A stretch of 64,000 nt of DNA from Streptomyces sp. NBC_00483 (GTDB lineage Bacteria > Actinomycetota > Actinomycetes > Streptomycetales > Streptomycetaceae). The stretch spans positions 5,146,001-5,210,000 of the forward strand of contig NZ_CP107880.1 in the NCBI RefSeq assembly GCF_036013745.1. The letters run 5' to 3'. The position numbers were made by a program, and so were the translations under genes. Every line of letters begins with the position of its first letter. Position 1 is the first letter of the stretch. Below, piece after piece: positions 41,677 through 49,666 of the stretch. The notes beneath the pieces were generated by a model, which searched no databases, was not told where the DNA came from, and saw only the letters and a list, made by a program, of their open reading frames with translations.

Positions 41677-42615
41677 TCAGTCGGCGATGAGGCCCTCGCG
41701 CAGCTGCGACAGCGTCCGCGTGAGCAGCCGGGACACGTGCATCTGCGAGATGCCGACCTCCTCGCCGATCTGCGACTGCGTCATGTTCGCGAAGAACCGG
41801 AGCATGATGATCTGGCGCTCCCGCGGCGGCAGCTTGGCGAGCAGGGGCTTGAGCGACTCGCGGTACTCGACGCCCTCCAGGGCCGTGTCCTCGTAGCCGA
41901 GGCGGTCCGCGAGGGAGCCCTCGCCGCCGTCGTCCTCGGGCGCGGGTGAGTCGAGGGAGGACGCGGTGTACGCGTTGCCCACAGCCAGCCCGTCGACCAC
42001 ATCCTCCTCGGAGACGCCGAGCACCACGGCGAGCTCCGGGACGGTCGGCGAGCGGTCCAGCTTCTGCGCGAGCTCGTCGCTGGCCTTGGTCAGCGCGAGC
42101 CGCAGCTCCTGGAGGCGGCGCGGCACGCGCACCGACCACGAGGTGTCGCGGAAGAAGCGCTTGATCTCACCGACGACCGTGGGCATCGCGAACGTCGGGA
42201 ATTCCACGCCGCGTTCGCAGTCGAAACGGTCGATCGCCTTGATCAGACCGATCGTTCCGACCTGGACGATGTCCTCCATCGGCTCGTTGCGACTGCGGAA
42301 CCGGGCGGCCGCGTAGCGCACCAGCGGCAGGTTCAGCTCGATCAGGGTGTCGCGGACGTACGGCCGCTCCGGGCTGTGCTCGTCGAGCGTGGCAAGACGC
42401 AGGAACAGGGAACGGGACAGAGTGCGGGTGTCGATGGCCCCGCTCGGCGGAGGTGTCACGGACACCTCGGGGCTCTCGGCGGCCTGGGCCGGAACCGAAG
42501 CGGGAACAGGAGCGTCGATCAGCGCGGCAGGCGTCTGCTCGCTCATGTCATCGGTCGCGGCGGGCGCGCCGGGCGTGAGCGTGAGCACCTTCGAGCTGCC
42601 CTGGTCTGCGGACAT
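41677..42615 (-). CDS. sigN: SigB/SigF-type alternative sigma factor, SigN-like
   Basis: The protein has 312 residues from ATG 42615 (AAGGGGGT upstream). Region 2 is [35 protein letters not shown], region 3 FFRDTSWSVRVPRRLQEL, and region 4 [41 protein letters not shown]. It is a group 3 factor of the stress/sporulation class. Its order next to a SigF-like gene and near tadA/upp matches the S. coelicolor sigN-sigF locus, so the name rests on both family and synteny. A GTTT-N16-CGGTAT promoter-like sequence lies about 70 bp upstream. Confidence 0.85.
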   Translation of the reverse strand: MSADQGSSKVLTLTPGAPAATDDMSEQTPAALIDAPVPASVPAQAAESPEVSVTPPPSGAIDTRTLSRSLFLRLATLDEHSPERPYVRDTLIELNLPLVRYAAARFRSRNEPMEDIVQVGTIGLIKAIDRFDCERGVEFPTFAMPTVVGEIKRFFRDTSWSVRVPRRLQELRLALTKASDELAQKLDRSPTVPELAVVLGVSEEDVVDGLAVGNAYTASSLDSPAPEDDGGEGSLADRLGYEDTALEGVEYRESLKPLLAKLPPRERQIIMLRFFANMTQSQIGEEVGISQMHVSRLLTRTLSQLREGLIAD

Positions 42616-42685
42616 GCCACCCCCTTGAGGTCGCGGACGGTCGCGGCGGACGCTCCCGTCAGGTAAGAGCGCAGCCTCCACCTGA

Positions 42686-42711
42686 ATACCGGACGAGGGA
42701 CTGCGCCAAAC
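42686..42711 (-). promoter_or_regulatory. Candidate SigB/SigF/SigN-type promoter for sigN
   Basis: Reading leftwards, GTTT and CGGTAT are separated by 16 bp, close to the GTTT-N14-16-GGGTAT pattern of this sigma class. It lies about 70 bp before the sigN start, suggesting that sigN depends on itself, on SigF or on a related factor. Confidence 0.5.
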
Positions 42712-42725
42712 GCCGTTCCAGCAGA

Positions 42726-42768
42726 ATGTCACATGTCGGCAACACGCTGTAGTGACATGTCGACATGT
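42726..42768. promoter_or_regulatory. ACATGTC palindromes between sigF and sigN
   Basis: ACATGTCGACATGT (42755-42768) is a perfect 14-bp palindrome. ATGTCAC (42726-42732) and GTGACAT (42752-42758) form a further inverted repeat. A regulator binding here would act on sigN. No candidate protein is evident. Confidence 0.45.
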
Positions 42769-42862
42769 ATGGGATGGAACGGTGCAGGAAGCAAGGGGTG
42801 TGACGGGAGTTGGCGCGGATTCCGGCGGGAAAAGCGCCGCGCGCCTTGTCTACCCGTTCGAG

Positions 42863-43738
42863 CTAGGCGTCGATCCTGTTTGCGGACCGAAGTCGAGCGA
42901 AGCTGCGGGCGAGGAGTCTTGACACGTGCATCTGTGAGACACCCAGTTCCGCGCTGATCTGAGATTGCGTCAGATTGCTGTAGTAGCGGAGCAAAAGGAT
43001 TCGTTGCTCCCGCTCGGGCAGCTGTACGAGGAGGTGCCGTACGAGATCGCGGTGCTCGACGCCGTCCAGCTCCGGGTCCTCGTAGCCGAGCCGGTCGAGC
43101 AGGCCCGGCATCCCGTCGCCCTCCTGCGCCGCCTCCAGGGAGGTCGCGTGGTACGAGCGGCCCGCCTCGATGCAGGCGAGCACCTCGTCCTCGCCGATCC
43201 GCAGCCGCTCGGCGATCTCGGAGGTGGTCGGGGAGCGCCCGAAGGCGGTCGTCAGGTCCTCGGTGGCGCCGTTGACCTGCACCCACAGCTCGTGGAGGCG
43301 GCGCGGCACGTGCACGGTGCGGACGTTGTCCCGGAAGTACCGCTTGATCTCGCCGACGACCGTGGGCATCGCGAAGGTCGGGAACTGGACGCCGCGGTCC
43401 GGGTCGAAGCGGTCGATGGCGTTGATCAGGCCGATGGTGCCGACCTGGACGACGTCCTCCATCGGCTCGTTGCGGCTGCGGAAGCGGGCCGCGGCGTAGC
43501 GCACGAGCGGCAGGTTCGCCTCGATCAGGGCGCCGCGTACCCGGGAGTGCTCGGGGCTGCCCGGCGGGAGCTCCTTGATCTGCGCGAAGAGGACCTGGGT
43601 CAGCGCGCGGGCGTCGGCGCCGCGGCTCTTCGCGGGCGCGGGCGGCGCCTCGGGCGGTACCTCGGGCGGTGCTTCTTGAGGCGCAGTACTGGCCGGCACG
43701 GTCAACTCCACCTCTGTTTCCGTCAACTCATCGGTCAA
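42863..43738 (-). CDS. sigF: SigF-type sporulation sigma factor
   Basis: The 291-residue protein has the SigB/SigF domain set: [59 protein letters not shown], and [41 protein letters not shown]. The Glu/Pro-rich first 40 residues are typical of the Streptomyces protein needed for spore maturation. The frame opens at TTG 43738, but GTG codons further in are possible, so the start is uncertain. It is a paralogue of the sigN product, sharing long identical stretches in regions 2 and 4. No anti-sigma gene is beside it. Confidence 0.85.
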   Translation of the reverse strand: MTDELTETEVELTVPASTAPQEAPPEVPPEAPPAPAKSRGADARALTQVLFAQIKELPPGSPEHSRVRGALIEANLPLVRYAAARFRSRNEPMEDVVQVGTIGLINAIDRFDPDRGVQFPTFAMPTVVGEIKRYFRDNVRTVHVPRRLHELWVQVNGATEDLTTAFGRSPTTSEIAERLRIGEDEVLACIEAGRSYHATSLEAAQEGDGMPGLLDRLGYEDPELDGVEHRDLVRHLLVQLPEREQRILLLRYYSNLTQSQISAELGVSQMHVSRLLARSFARLRSANRIDA

Positions 43739-43839
43739 AAGCGGTCATAGCATCACAAGACATGTGCACTGTGTGCAAGCACCGCATAACTCCGTGTTGA
43801 AGCCCGAGTTGGGGCACGGCGAGGGGTTCAGGACGCACG

Positions 43840-43871
43840 AAAGCCCCTCACCGTTCAGGTGAGAGGCTTCT
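43840..43871 (-). terminator. Terminator hairpin downstream of the Dabb gene
   Basis: On the minus strand AAGCCTCTCACC pairs with GGTGAGGGGCTT around a TGAAC loop with one G-T wobble, followed by TCG. It lies 30-60 bp after the Dabb stop. Confidence 0.7.
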
Positions 43872-43899
43872 CGAACGTGTGACGGTCCCGAGAGTGTGC

Positions 43900-44193
43900 T
43901 CAGAACTCGTAGTCCGCGATCACCCACGTGGCGAACTCGCGCCACATCGCGACGCCCTCCTGGTGCGCGGGGTGCTCGATGTACCGCTTCAGGGCGTCGG
44001 TGTCCTCGACGGCCGAGTTGATCGCGAAGTCATAGGCGATCGGGCGGTCGGTGATGTTCCAGTCGCACTCCCAGAACGTCAGCTCGGGGATCTTCGCGCC
44101 CAGCGCGCGGAAGGCCTCGACGCCCTCGGCCACGCGCGGTTCGTCACGGCTCACGCCGTCGTTGAGCTTGAAAAGGACCAGATGGCGGATCAC
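43900..44193 (-). CDS. Dabb (stress-responsive alpha/beta-barrel) protein
   Basis: The 97-residue protein MIRHLVLFKLNDGVSRDEPRV ... HPAHQEGVAMWREFATWVIADYEF is a ferredoxin-like dimeric barrel of the Dabb family. The motif IRHLVLFKL and the His in HPAHQE are typical. Family members range from polyketide cyclases (olivetolic acid cyclase) to stress proteins of unknown activity. No pathway genes are beside it, so a housekeeping or stress role is more likely. Confidence 0.88.
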   Translation of the reverse strand: MIRHLVLFKLNDGVSRDEPRVAEGVEAFRALGAKIPELTFWECDWNITDRPIAYDFAINSAVEDTDALKRYIEHPAHQEGVAMWREFATWVIADYEF

Positions 44194-44229
44194 GGGGTGC
44201 TCCCTGCGGTGCTGACGGCCGGCTTGCCG

Positions 44230-44403
44230 CTACTTCCCGCCGTTGACGACCCAGGTCATGAAGTCGCCTATGGACTGGGCGGCGGACGATACGCCTTCGA
44301 ACCCTATCTGGACGTAATCGGCGGCCTTGGAGGGGTCGGTGATGATCACGTAGAGCACGAAGACCACCCCGACGAAGAGCGCGACTTTCTTCGACTGCAC
44401 CAC
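44230..44403 (-). CDS. Small single-TM protein (57 aa)
   Basis: GTG 44403 is preceded by GGGGAGG and begins VVQSKKVALFVGVVFVLYVIITDPSKAADYVQ. One N-terminal helix is followed by an amphipathic tail (VSSAAQSIGDFMTWVVNGGK). A longer frame upstream to 44544 lacks support. Similar small proteins are common in Streptomyces; the function is unknown. Confidence 0.72.
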   Translation of the reverse strand: MVQSKKVALFVGVVFVLYVIITDPSKAADYVQIGFEGVSSAAQSIGDFMTWVVNGGK

Positions 44404-44614
44404 GTTGCCTCCCCGTACCCGTGTCCTGGCCCCGTCCGACCCCTGTCGAACGGCGGCGAGTCTAACGCGGACGATCACCGACGCGACCTTTAAGGACCAA
44501 CGGCCTCCGGTTATGGGTCCTTTGCCGACCTCCCGCATCGCCACAAAGGGGCAGTATTGGTGATGAGCCCGGAGGGTCTGGCAGGAATCCGATGGGCAGG
44601 GACGTGACCCCGAC

Positions 44615-44767
44615 TGCGGGGTCCGCGCCGCACTTCCCCCCGAAGCGGCGCGGACTACGGGAGTCCGTCCTCATCGGGGGGAGTGGTTTGTCCCCCCGAT
44701 ACCACTCCCCCCGACCCGAACGGGACGTGAAGGCCCCGACACCTCTGGGCAGGTGTCGGGGCTTTTC
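44615..44767 (+). ncRNA. 6C RNA (small regulatory RNA with two C6 loops)
   Basis: Two strong hairpins each expose six cytosines. GTCCGCGCCGC/GCGGCGCGGAC (44621-44631/44645-44655) has CCCCCC at 44636-44641 in its loop. TCGGGGGGAGTGGT/ACCACTCCCCCCGA (44674-44687/44701-44714) has CCCCCC at 44692-44697. An intrinsic terminator follows (CCCCGACACCT/AGGTGTCGGGG, 44734-44761, then CTTTTCC). This is the defining layout of the actinobacterial 6C RNA family; C-rich loops are thought to pair with G-rich ribosome sites. Position upstream of the gene at 44846 does not require it to be a leader because the terminator separates them. Confidence 0.88.
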
Positions 44768-44845
44768 CGTGTCCATGGCTTCACGCGACGCTTCCCGGGA
44801 GCACCATGGGTTCGCCCACAGGACGCGTACAAGGAGGGACTTCCC

Positions 44846-45163
44846 ATGGCCAACCAGACCCAGACCCTCGGAAGGGGAAGCACCACGGGCGCGGAGAGCT
44901 TCTGGTACATCCTCGGGTGCATCTCGTTCGGGGCCGCCTACTTCGCAAAGGTCCCCACGAAGAAGGCCCTCAGTGAGTACGGGCTCTGCGAGATGACCAG
45001 CGCCGAGAAGTTCTGGTACGTGGTGCAGAACATCTGCTTTGGATCCGGCTACCTGGCCAAGGTCCCCGTGAAGAAGGCGCTGTCCGAGGTCCGGTTCGGG
45101 GCCGAACAGCCCCCGCAGGCCCAGCAGCCCTGGCCGCCCGCGGCGGGTCCGCAGGCCGGCTGA
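44846..45163 (+). CDS. Small protein built of two FWY...AKVPxKKALSE repeats (105 aa)
   Basis: ATG 44846 follows AAGGAGGG. The protein contains two copies of a roughly 29-residue unit: AESFWYILGCISFGAAYFAKVP then TKKALSE (residues 16-44), and AEKFWYVVQNICFGSGYLAKVP then VKKALSE (52-80). A Pro/Gln-rich tail ends it. Each unit has a hydrophobic helix long enough to sit in a membrane, with a cysteine at the same place. The function is unknown. Confidence 0.82.
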   Translation: MANQTQTLGRGSTTGAESFWYILGCISFGAAYFAKVPTKKALSEYGLCEMTSAEKFWYVVQNICFGSGYLAKVPVKKALSEVRFGAEQPPQAQQPWPPAAGPQAG

Positions 45164-45180
45164 GCGCGGCCGGGCAAAAG

Positions 45181-45214
45181 CGAAAGGGCGGATCCTGTCG
45201 GATCCGCCCTTTCG
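45181..45214. terminator. Bidirectional terminator between the repeat protein and tRNA-Ser
   Basis: CGAAAGGGCGGATCC (45181-45195) and GGATCCGCCCTTTCG (45200-45214) form a perfect 15-bp stem with a 4-nt loop, serving the rightward gene and the leftward tRNA. Confidence 0.9.
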
Positions 45215-45219
45215 GCCGG

Positions 45220-45304
45220 CGGTAGCGGAGGGATTTGAACCCTCGGAGAGTTTCCCCTCACTCGCTTTCGAGGCGAGCTCCTTCGGCCGCTCGGACACGC
45301 TACC
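45220..45304 (-). tRNA. tRNA-Ser (anticodon CGA)
   Basis: An 85-nt class II tRNA on the minus strand with acceptor GGTAGCG/CGCTACC. The anticodon stem CTCGC/GCGAG holds loop CTCGAAA, so the anticodon is CGA, and the T-arm is GAGGGTTCAAATCCCTC. It is not occupied by an element. Confidence 0.97.
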
Positions 45305-45314
45305 GAGAGGAACT

Positions 45315-45833
45315 CTAGCCCATGGTGGGCCGTGGTCCGAAATCCGTTTCTCTGAAGAAACGGGTGAGCTGTGTCGCACACTCCTCGGCGAGTACGCCGG
45401 AGATCACTTCGGGCCTGTGGTTGAGCCGCCGGTCGCGGATCACGTCCCACAGCGAACCGGCCGCCCCCGCCTTTTCGTCGCGGGCCCCGTAGACGACCCG
45501 GTCGACGCGGGACTGCACGAGCGCGCCCGCGCACATGGTGCACGGCTCCAGGGTGACGACGAGCGTGCACCCCGTGAGCCGCCACTCTCCTACTTCTTGC
45601 GCCGCCCTGCGCAGCGCCAGCACCTCGGCGTGCGCGGTCGGGTCCCCGGTCAGCTCACGCTCGTTGTGCGCCCGCGCGAGCACGGTGGTCCCGTCCGGCG
45701 CCAGCACGACGGCGCCGACGGGAACGTCACCGCCCGCCGCGGCGAGCCCGGCCTCGGCCAGGGCCTGCCGCATCGGCGGCTTCCAGGGGTCTCGTACGGG
45801 ATCGGGGTCGGAAACGGTGTCGGAGGGTGTCAC
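45315..45833 (-). CDS. tadA: tRNA adenosine(34) deaminase
   Basis: This enzyme converts A34 of tRNA-Arg(ACG) to inosine for wobble decoding; that tRNA is in this window at 11550. Zinc-binding and catalytic residues are in DPTAHAEVLALRRAAQE (HAE) and LEPCTMCAGALVQSRVDRVVYGA (PCxxC). GTG 45833 gives 172 residues and ATG 45773 gives 152; both precede the conserved MRQALAEAGLAAAGGDVPVGAVV. Only 10 bp separate it from tRNA-Ser(CGA). The upstream gene encodes the usual TadA-associated protein. Confidence 0.92.
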   Translation of the reverse strand: MTPSDTVSDPDPVRDPWKPPMRQALAEAGLAAAGGDVPVGAVVLAPDGTTVLARAHNERELTGDPTAHAEVLALRRAAQEVGEWRLTGCTLVVTLEPCTMCAGALVQSRVDRVVYGARDEKAGAAGSLWDVIRDRRLNHRPEVISGVLAEECATQLTRFFRETDFGPRPTMG

Positions 45834-45858
45834 GGCGAGGAATCTATCCCCGCCGCGG

Positions 45859-46416
45859 TCAGCGCACCGTCTCGAGGACCTCCGATGCGCCCAGGGCGTC
45901 GGCGATCTCGCCCAGCGCGTCCGTCCCGTCGAGAGTGAGCAGATCCTTCTCGGCGACGCCCAGGTCGGCCAGGACCCCGCTGTCGCCGAGCGGGCCCGGC
46001 GGCACCACCTCGGCTCCGGCGTCCTCGTCGTCGTCGGACGCGCTCTCGCCGTCCGGCTCGCCGTCCTCCGTGCCGTCCAGGTCCAGGGCGTCCAGATCGT
46101 CGACGACGTCCGAACCGTCCGGAGCCTTGCCGAGCAGTTCGTCGGTGAGCAGGATCTCGCCGTAGCTGCTGCGGGCAGCCGCGGCCGCGTCGGAGACGTA
46201 GATGCGAGGGTCCTCCTCGCCGTCGATGCGGACGACGCCGAACCAGGCGTCCTCTTGTTCGATGAAGACGAGGATCGTGTCGTCCTCGGCGCCGGCCTCG
46301 GCCGCCGCCTCGCGGGCCAGGTCGGACAGATCCGACAGGGTCTCCACGTCGTCGAGCTCTGTATCGCTCGCTTCCCACCCGTCTTCGGTGCGCGCGAGCA
46401 GTGCGGCGAAGTACAC
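45859..46416 (-). CDS. tRNA adenosine deaminase-associated protein
   Basis: The 185-residue very acidic protein starts at GTG 46416 (MYFAALLARTEDGWEASDTE). Residues 1-95 form the conserved domain (DDTILVFIEQEDAWFGVVRIDGEEDPRIYVSD). A Glu/Asp-rich linker and a C-terminal helical part (VLADLGVAEKDLLTLDG) follow. It is named for its constant position upstream of tadA in actinobacteria. A direct role in deamination has not been shown by sequence. Confidence 0.87.
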   Translation of the reverse strand: MYFAALLARTEDGWEASDTELDDVETLSDLSDLAREAAAEAGAEDDTILVFIEQEDAWFGVVRIDGEEDPRIYVSDAAAAARSSYGEILLTDELLGKAPDGSDVVDDLDALDLDGTEDGEPDGESASDDDEDAGAEVVPPGPLGDSGVLADLGVAEKDLLTLDGTDALGEIADALGASEVLETVR

Positions 46417-46621
46417 CGTGACTCTCCCACTGGTCTTAAGGGTGCCGGTCGGGAATCCCCCCGGCGGGGCCTGGGAGGCGGGGATTGCAGTTCAAGCCCC
46501 GCCCACTCGGAATCGTGGCAGAAAGTCCGGCTCCAAGAGAGGTCTTCCGCGCGCTGTGTTCGTGGCGCGTCCTCCGCGAAGTCCCGCGGGACGGGGATCC
46601 GGGGCGGACCGGCCGGGCCCG

Positions 46622-46861
46622 TCACCAGCGAAACGTGCGCATGCGCATCTGCTGTCGCATCCGTGCCGCCCGGGCGCGGCGTGGCTGGACCCTGGCGCGC
46701 AGCTCCCGCGCCTCGGTCAGTTCCCGCAGGAACAGGGCCCGCCTGCGCCTGCGCTCGGCGTCCGTCTCCGTCTCCGTGTCCGGCTCGGGCCCGGCTCCGG
46801 TCCCCGTACCGGCACCGCCCGACTCCCGCTCGGGCCGCTCCCGACGTTTCTCGTCCGCCAT
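46622..46861 (-). CDS. Small basic protein, Arg-rich (79 aa)
   Basis: It begins MADEKRRERPERESGGAGTG, continues with an acidic Thr/Glu stretch (TETETDAERRRRR), and ends in a basic Met/Arg-rich helix (RARAARMRQQMRMRTFRW). It is probably disordered at the start and may bind nucleic acid. Support comes from coding-type third-position bias and its place divergent from upp. No family is recognised. Confidence 0.6.
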   Translation of the reverse strand: MADEKRRERPERESGGAGTGTGAGPEPDTETETDAERRRRRALFLRELTEARELRARVQPRRARAARMRQQMRMRTFRW

Positions 46862-46999
46862 CGGCCACACCACCCCAGTCCGCCCAGTCGGCGCCAGTCG
46901 GAGCCAGTCGGCGAGTCCCTTCCACCTTCCCTCCGTACCGGCCGTTGATGCCACCGCGCGGGGGAGCCGCGGCCCTGTGGCCCGGTTACTGTTGGGGAC

Positions 47000-47635
47000 A
47001 TGCGGATCCACGTCGTCGACCACCCTTTGGTGGCGCACAAGCTCACCACGCTGCGCGACCAGCGCACCGACTCCCCGACCTTCCGGCGCCTGGCCGACGA
47101 GCTGGTCACCCTGCTCGCCTATGAGGCGACCCGGGACGTGCGCACCGAGCAGGTCGACATCGACACCCCCGTCTCGCGGACGACCGGCGTCAAGCTGTCG
47201 TACCCGCGCCCCCTGGTGGTGCCGATCCTGCGCGCGGGCCTCGGCATGCTCGACGGCATGGTGCGCCTCCTGCCGACCGCCGAGGTGGGCTTCCTCGGCA
47301 TGGTGCGCAACGAGGAGACGCTGCAGCCCGCGACGTACGCGACGCGGATGCCGGACGACCTCTCCGGGCGCCAGGTGTACGTCCTCGACCCGATGCTGGC
47401 CACGGGCGGCACGCTCGTCGCGGCGATCCAGGAACTGATCAAGCGCGGCGCCGACGACGTCACGGCCGTGGTGCTGCTCGCCGCCCCCGAGGGCGTCGAG
47501 ATCATGGAGCGCGAGCTGGCAGGCACGCCGGTCACCGTCGTGACGGCCTCCGTCGACGAGCGGCTCAACGAGCACGGGTACATCGTTCCGGGCCTCGGCG
47601 ACGCCGGGGACCGTATGTACGGGGTCGCCGAGTAA
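47000..47635 (+). CDS. upp: Uracil phosphoribosyltransferase
   Basis: The 211-residue pyrimidine salvage enzyme makes UMP from uracil and PRPP. The PRPP loop is [22 protein letters not shown], the uracil-binding C-terminal region [22 protein letters not shown], and the N-terminal core [24 protein letters not shown]. Length and all motifs fit the family. A perfect hairpin terminator follows. Confidence 0.97.
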   Translation: MRIHVVDHPLVAHKLTTLRDQRTDSPTFRRLADELVTLLAYEATRDVRTEQVDIDTPVSRTTGVKLSYPRPLVVPILRAGLGMLDGMVRLLPTAEVGFLGMVRNEETLQPATYATRMPDDLSGRQVYVLDPMLATGGTLVAAIQELIKRGADDVTAVVLLAAPEGVEIMERELAGTPVTVVTASVDERLNEHGYIVPGLGDAGDRMYGVAE

Positions 47636-47660
47636 CCGACGCCGTACGGGAACGGGAACG

Positions 47661-47693
47661 GAAAAGCCGCGGACGAACCGTCCGCGGCTTTTC
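47661..47693. terminator. Bidirectional terminator between upp and the LytR_C gene
   Basis: GAAAAGCCGCGGACG (47661-47675) and CGTCCGCGGCTTTTC (47679-47693) form a perfect 15-bp stem with A-rich/U-rich edges on both strands, ideal for the two convergent genes. Confidence 0.93.
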
Positions 47694-47708
47694 GCTGTAC
47701 GGGTCCCG

Positions 47709-48362
47709 TCAGCAGCCCGCGCCGGACGCCGAGGGCTGCGGCTTCGGGTGGCTCAGCGCCGTCAGCGCCTTGTCCGCGGCCGGCTTCTTGGCGAGCTTCT
47801 TGAAGTCGGAGCCGATGATCAGGTCGACCTCGGTCGGCTTCGAGCGCTTGTCCGCCTTCAGCTCGGCGCCGGTCAGCTGCGTACCGAGGACCGGGAGCGC
47901 CGCGTCGGTGGCCGCGGAGGCGCCGAGCAGTATGCCGGGGCCCTTGACCTTCTTGTCGTACGCCTTCGTGGCGTTGCCCACGTCGCCGATCTTGAAGCCG
48001 CGCTTCTTCAGCTCGTCCGCGGTGTCCTTGGCCAGGCCGCCGCGGGCCGTGGCGTTCAGGACGTTCACCGTGATCTGGGAGGGCTTCGGCAGCTTCTGGG
48101 CCGCCGCCTTGCCCGGGGAGGCCGACGCGCTCGGCTTCCGCTCGCAGGCGCCGGACTTCGCCCCCGCGGCGCTGGCCTTGTCACCGCCCGAGAAGACGTC
48201 GACCAGCTGGAACGATCCCCAGCCGATCAGCCCGATCGCGGCGACGGACGCGACGACCGCGAGCACGATCCTGCTGTGCGGACGCCCGCGCCGCATGCGG
48301 GGGTACTTGTCCCCTGTGATGCGGTACTTGCCGCCCATGCCGGGTGGAGTGAGCATGCTCAT
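47709..48362 (-). CDS. LytR C-terminal-domain membrane protein
   Basis: The protein has 217 residues. A short basic cytoplasmic part (KYPRMRRGRPHSR), one TM helix (IVLAVVASVAAIGLIGWGSF), a linker and a LytR_C domain (about 95-205: ITVNVLNATARGGLAKDTADELKKRGFKIGDVGNA ... VDLIIGSDFKKL) are present. It lacks the LCP catalytic domain, so it is an accessory cell-envelope protein rather than a teichoic-acid ligase. ATG 48362 lies before MLTPPGMGGKYRITGDKY, typical of the Streptomyces family. Confidence 0.88.
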   Translation of the reverse strand: MSMLTPPGMGGKYRITGDKYPRMRRGRPHSRIVLAVVASVAAIGLIGWGSFQLVDVFSGGDKASAAGAKSGACERKPSASASPGKAAAQKLPKPSQITVNVLNATARGGLAKDTADELKKRGFKIGDVGNATKAYDKKVKGPGILLGASAATDAALPVLGTQLTGAELKADKRSKPTEVDLIIGSDFKKLAKKPAADKALTALSHPKPQPSASGAGC

Positions 48363-48486
48363 GAGCGCAGCGTAATCCTGTGCGGCGACGATGCCTATTA
48401 AATGATCACGGTCAGTCGCTCAGTCCAACCCAAAAGGGCCAATGCGGACTTGAGGCGGCGTCAGTGGGACGGGTGTGCGAGCCGTG

Positions 48487-48783
48487 TCAGCCGAGCTCGA
48501 GCACGCGCGCGTGCAGCACCTGGCGCTGCTGGAGCGCGGCGCGCACGGCGCGGTGCAGGCCGTCCTCCAGGTAGAGATCGCCCTGCCACTTCACGACATG
48601 CGCGAAGAGGTCGCCGTAGAACGTCGAGTCCTCGGCGAGCAGGGTCTCCAGATCGAGCTGGCCCTTGGTCGTCACCAGCTGATCGAGGCGGACCGGGCGC
48701 GGCGCGACGTCCGCCCACTGCCGGGTGCTTTCCCGGCCGTGGTCGGGGTACGGCCGGCCGTTTCCGATGCGCTTGAAGATCAC
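48487..48783 (-). CDS. Conserved actinobacterial small protein (98 aa), VapB-like annotation in relatives
   Basis: GTG 48783 begins MIFKRIGNGRPYPDHGREST. The core is VRLDQLVTTKGQLDLETLLAEDSTFYGDLFAHVVKWQGDLYLEDGLHR. Related actinobacterial proteins are often labelled VapB-family antitoxin, but no PIN-domain or other toxin gene is adjacent. The pattern LVTTKGQ...GDLYLEDGLHR recalls ParB-like nuclease folds. The function is left open. Confidence 0.78.
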   Translation of the reverse strand: MIFKRIGNGRPYPDHGRESTRQWADVAPRPVRLDQLVTTKGQLDLETLLAEDSTFYGDLFAHVVKWQGDLYLEDGLHRAVRAALQQRQVLHARVLELG

Positions 48784-48988
48784 ACGGAAAGCCTACCGGG
48801 CAAGGCTCTCCGGGCGCAGCCATGGGGACGCGGTACACAGCCGGTAAATACCGTCCTTAACCGGCTCCAACCGGGTCCAGTCGAGCGACGCACAGGGGCC
48901 TGAAATGAGTGGCGCCGTGGGTGAGTTGGTGGAGAGCAGGCGTGTTCGTGGCTCTTCCGGGGTAGTGGCGCGCGCTTCGTTGACGGGT

Positions 48989-49023
48989 GGTTCCCCGCGT
49001 CCCGTGCGGGGGCGCGGGGAACC
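48989..49023. terminator. Hairpin downstream of the 45-residue gene
   Basis: GGTTCCCCGCG (48989-48999) and CGCGGGGAACC (49013-49023) form an 11-bp stem. It begins 4 bp past the stop of the leftward gene at 49028, which supports that gene being transcribed. Confidence 0.72.
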
Positions 49024-49027
49024 GTCT

Positions 49028-49165
49028 TCAGCGGTCGTTCTTCTTGCCCGGCGTCCGCCGGTCGCGCGAGCTGGGCGGGGTCGTCTTCTGCGTAGCGGAG
49101 CGTTCGCCGCGTGCGGCCTCCGCGCGCATCAGGGCGCGCAGGAGCGCGTAGGGGTCCTTGGGCAT
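49028..49165 (-). CDS. Small basic protein (45 aa)
   Basis: ATG 49165 begins MPKDPYALLRALMRAEAARG and ends with a Lys/Arg-rich tail (RDRRTPGKKNDR). The N-terminal segment is an amphipathic helix. A terminator hairpin follows the stop. It is too short for a firm family call. Confidence 0.5.
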   Translation of the reverse strand: MPKDPYALLRALMRAEAARGERSATQKTTPPSSRDRRTPGKKNDR

Positions 49166-49229
49166 GAGGGTGCTGCCGTCCTTTTCGAAGTCGTGCGTGC
49201 GTGCTGACGGGTCCGGGGGACGGGTCCCG

Positions 49230-49571
49230 TCAGCAGCGCAGGACGACGGTGCGCAGGGCGCGGTGGGGCGGCGGCGCGGGCTGCGCCGTGGTGTCGGGGC
49301 GCGCGGCGACGAGGGGGCGTGGCGGGGCGCACGGGGGCGGGGTCGTGAGAAGCCGGACGGGATGGCCCGTCGACAGCCGGAGGGCCTCTTCGGAGGCGTC
49401 CCGGGTCCCCTCGCCCGGCTCGCAGGAGGAGGCGGCGGCGGGCGGCGGCGCGGAGGCCCCGGCGGGGGCGGCGGCGAGCGGCGCGAACAGCAGGGCGAGC
49501 AGCACCACGACCACACGCACCAGGCCCGGGACACGGTGGCCCGGGCAGGCGGCGGACGCGGCGGCGCTCAT
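49230..49571 (-). CDS. Putative small secreted protein (113 aa)
   Basis: The N-terminus is signal-peptide-like (VPGLVRVVVVLLALLFAPLAAAPAGASA, cleavage likely after ASA near residue 40). The mature region is Pro/Ala-rich with three cysteines. There is no recognised domain. It reads the same way as the 45-residue gene, 64 bp upstream of it. Confidence 0.6.
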   Translation of the reverse strand: MSAAASAACPGHRVPGLVRVVVVLLALLFAPLAAAPAGASAPPPAAASSCEPGEGTRDASEEALRLSTGHPVRLLTTPPPCAPPRPLVAARPDTTAQPAPPPHRALRTVVLRC

Positions 49572-49666
49572 GCCCCGTCATCTGCCCACCACCGACCGCG
49601 ACGTGATCCATGCAGCGGCAGATCCGCCCTCACGGGTGACCGACCCGGCACCCGGCTGACAGCAAC

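Noticed and set aside
48487..48783. Toxin-antitoxin module
   Set aside because: No toxin-like partner gene lies on either side; the VapB label alone is not enough.
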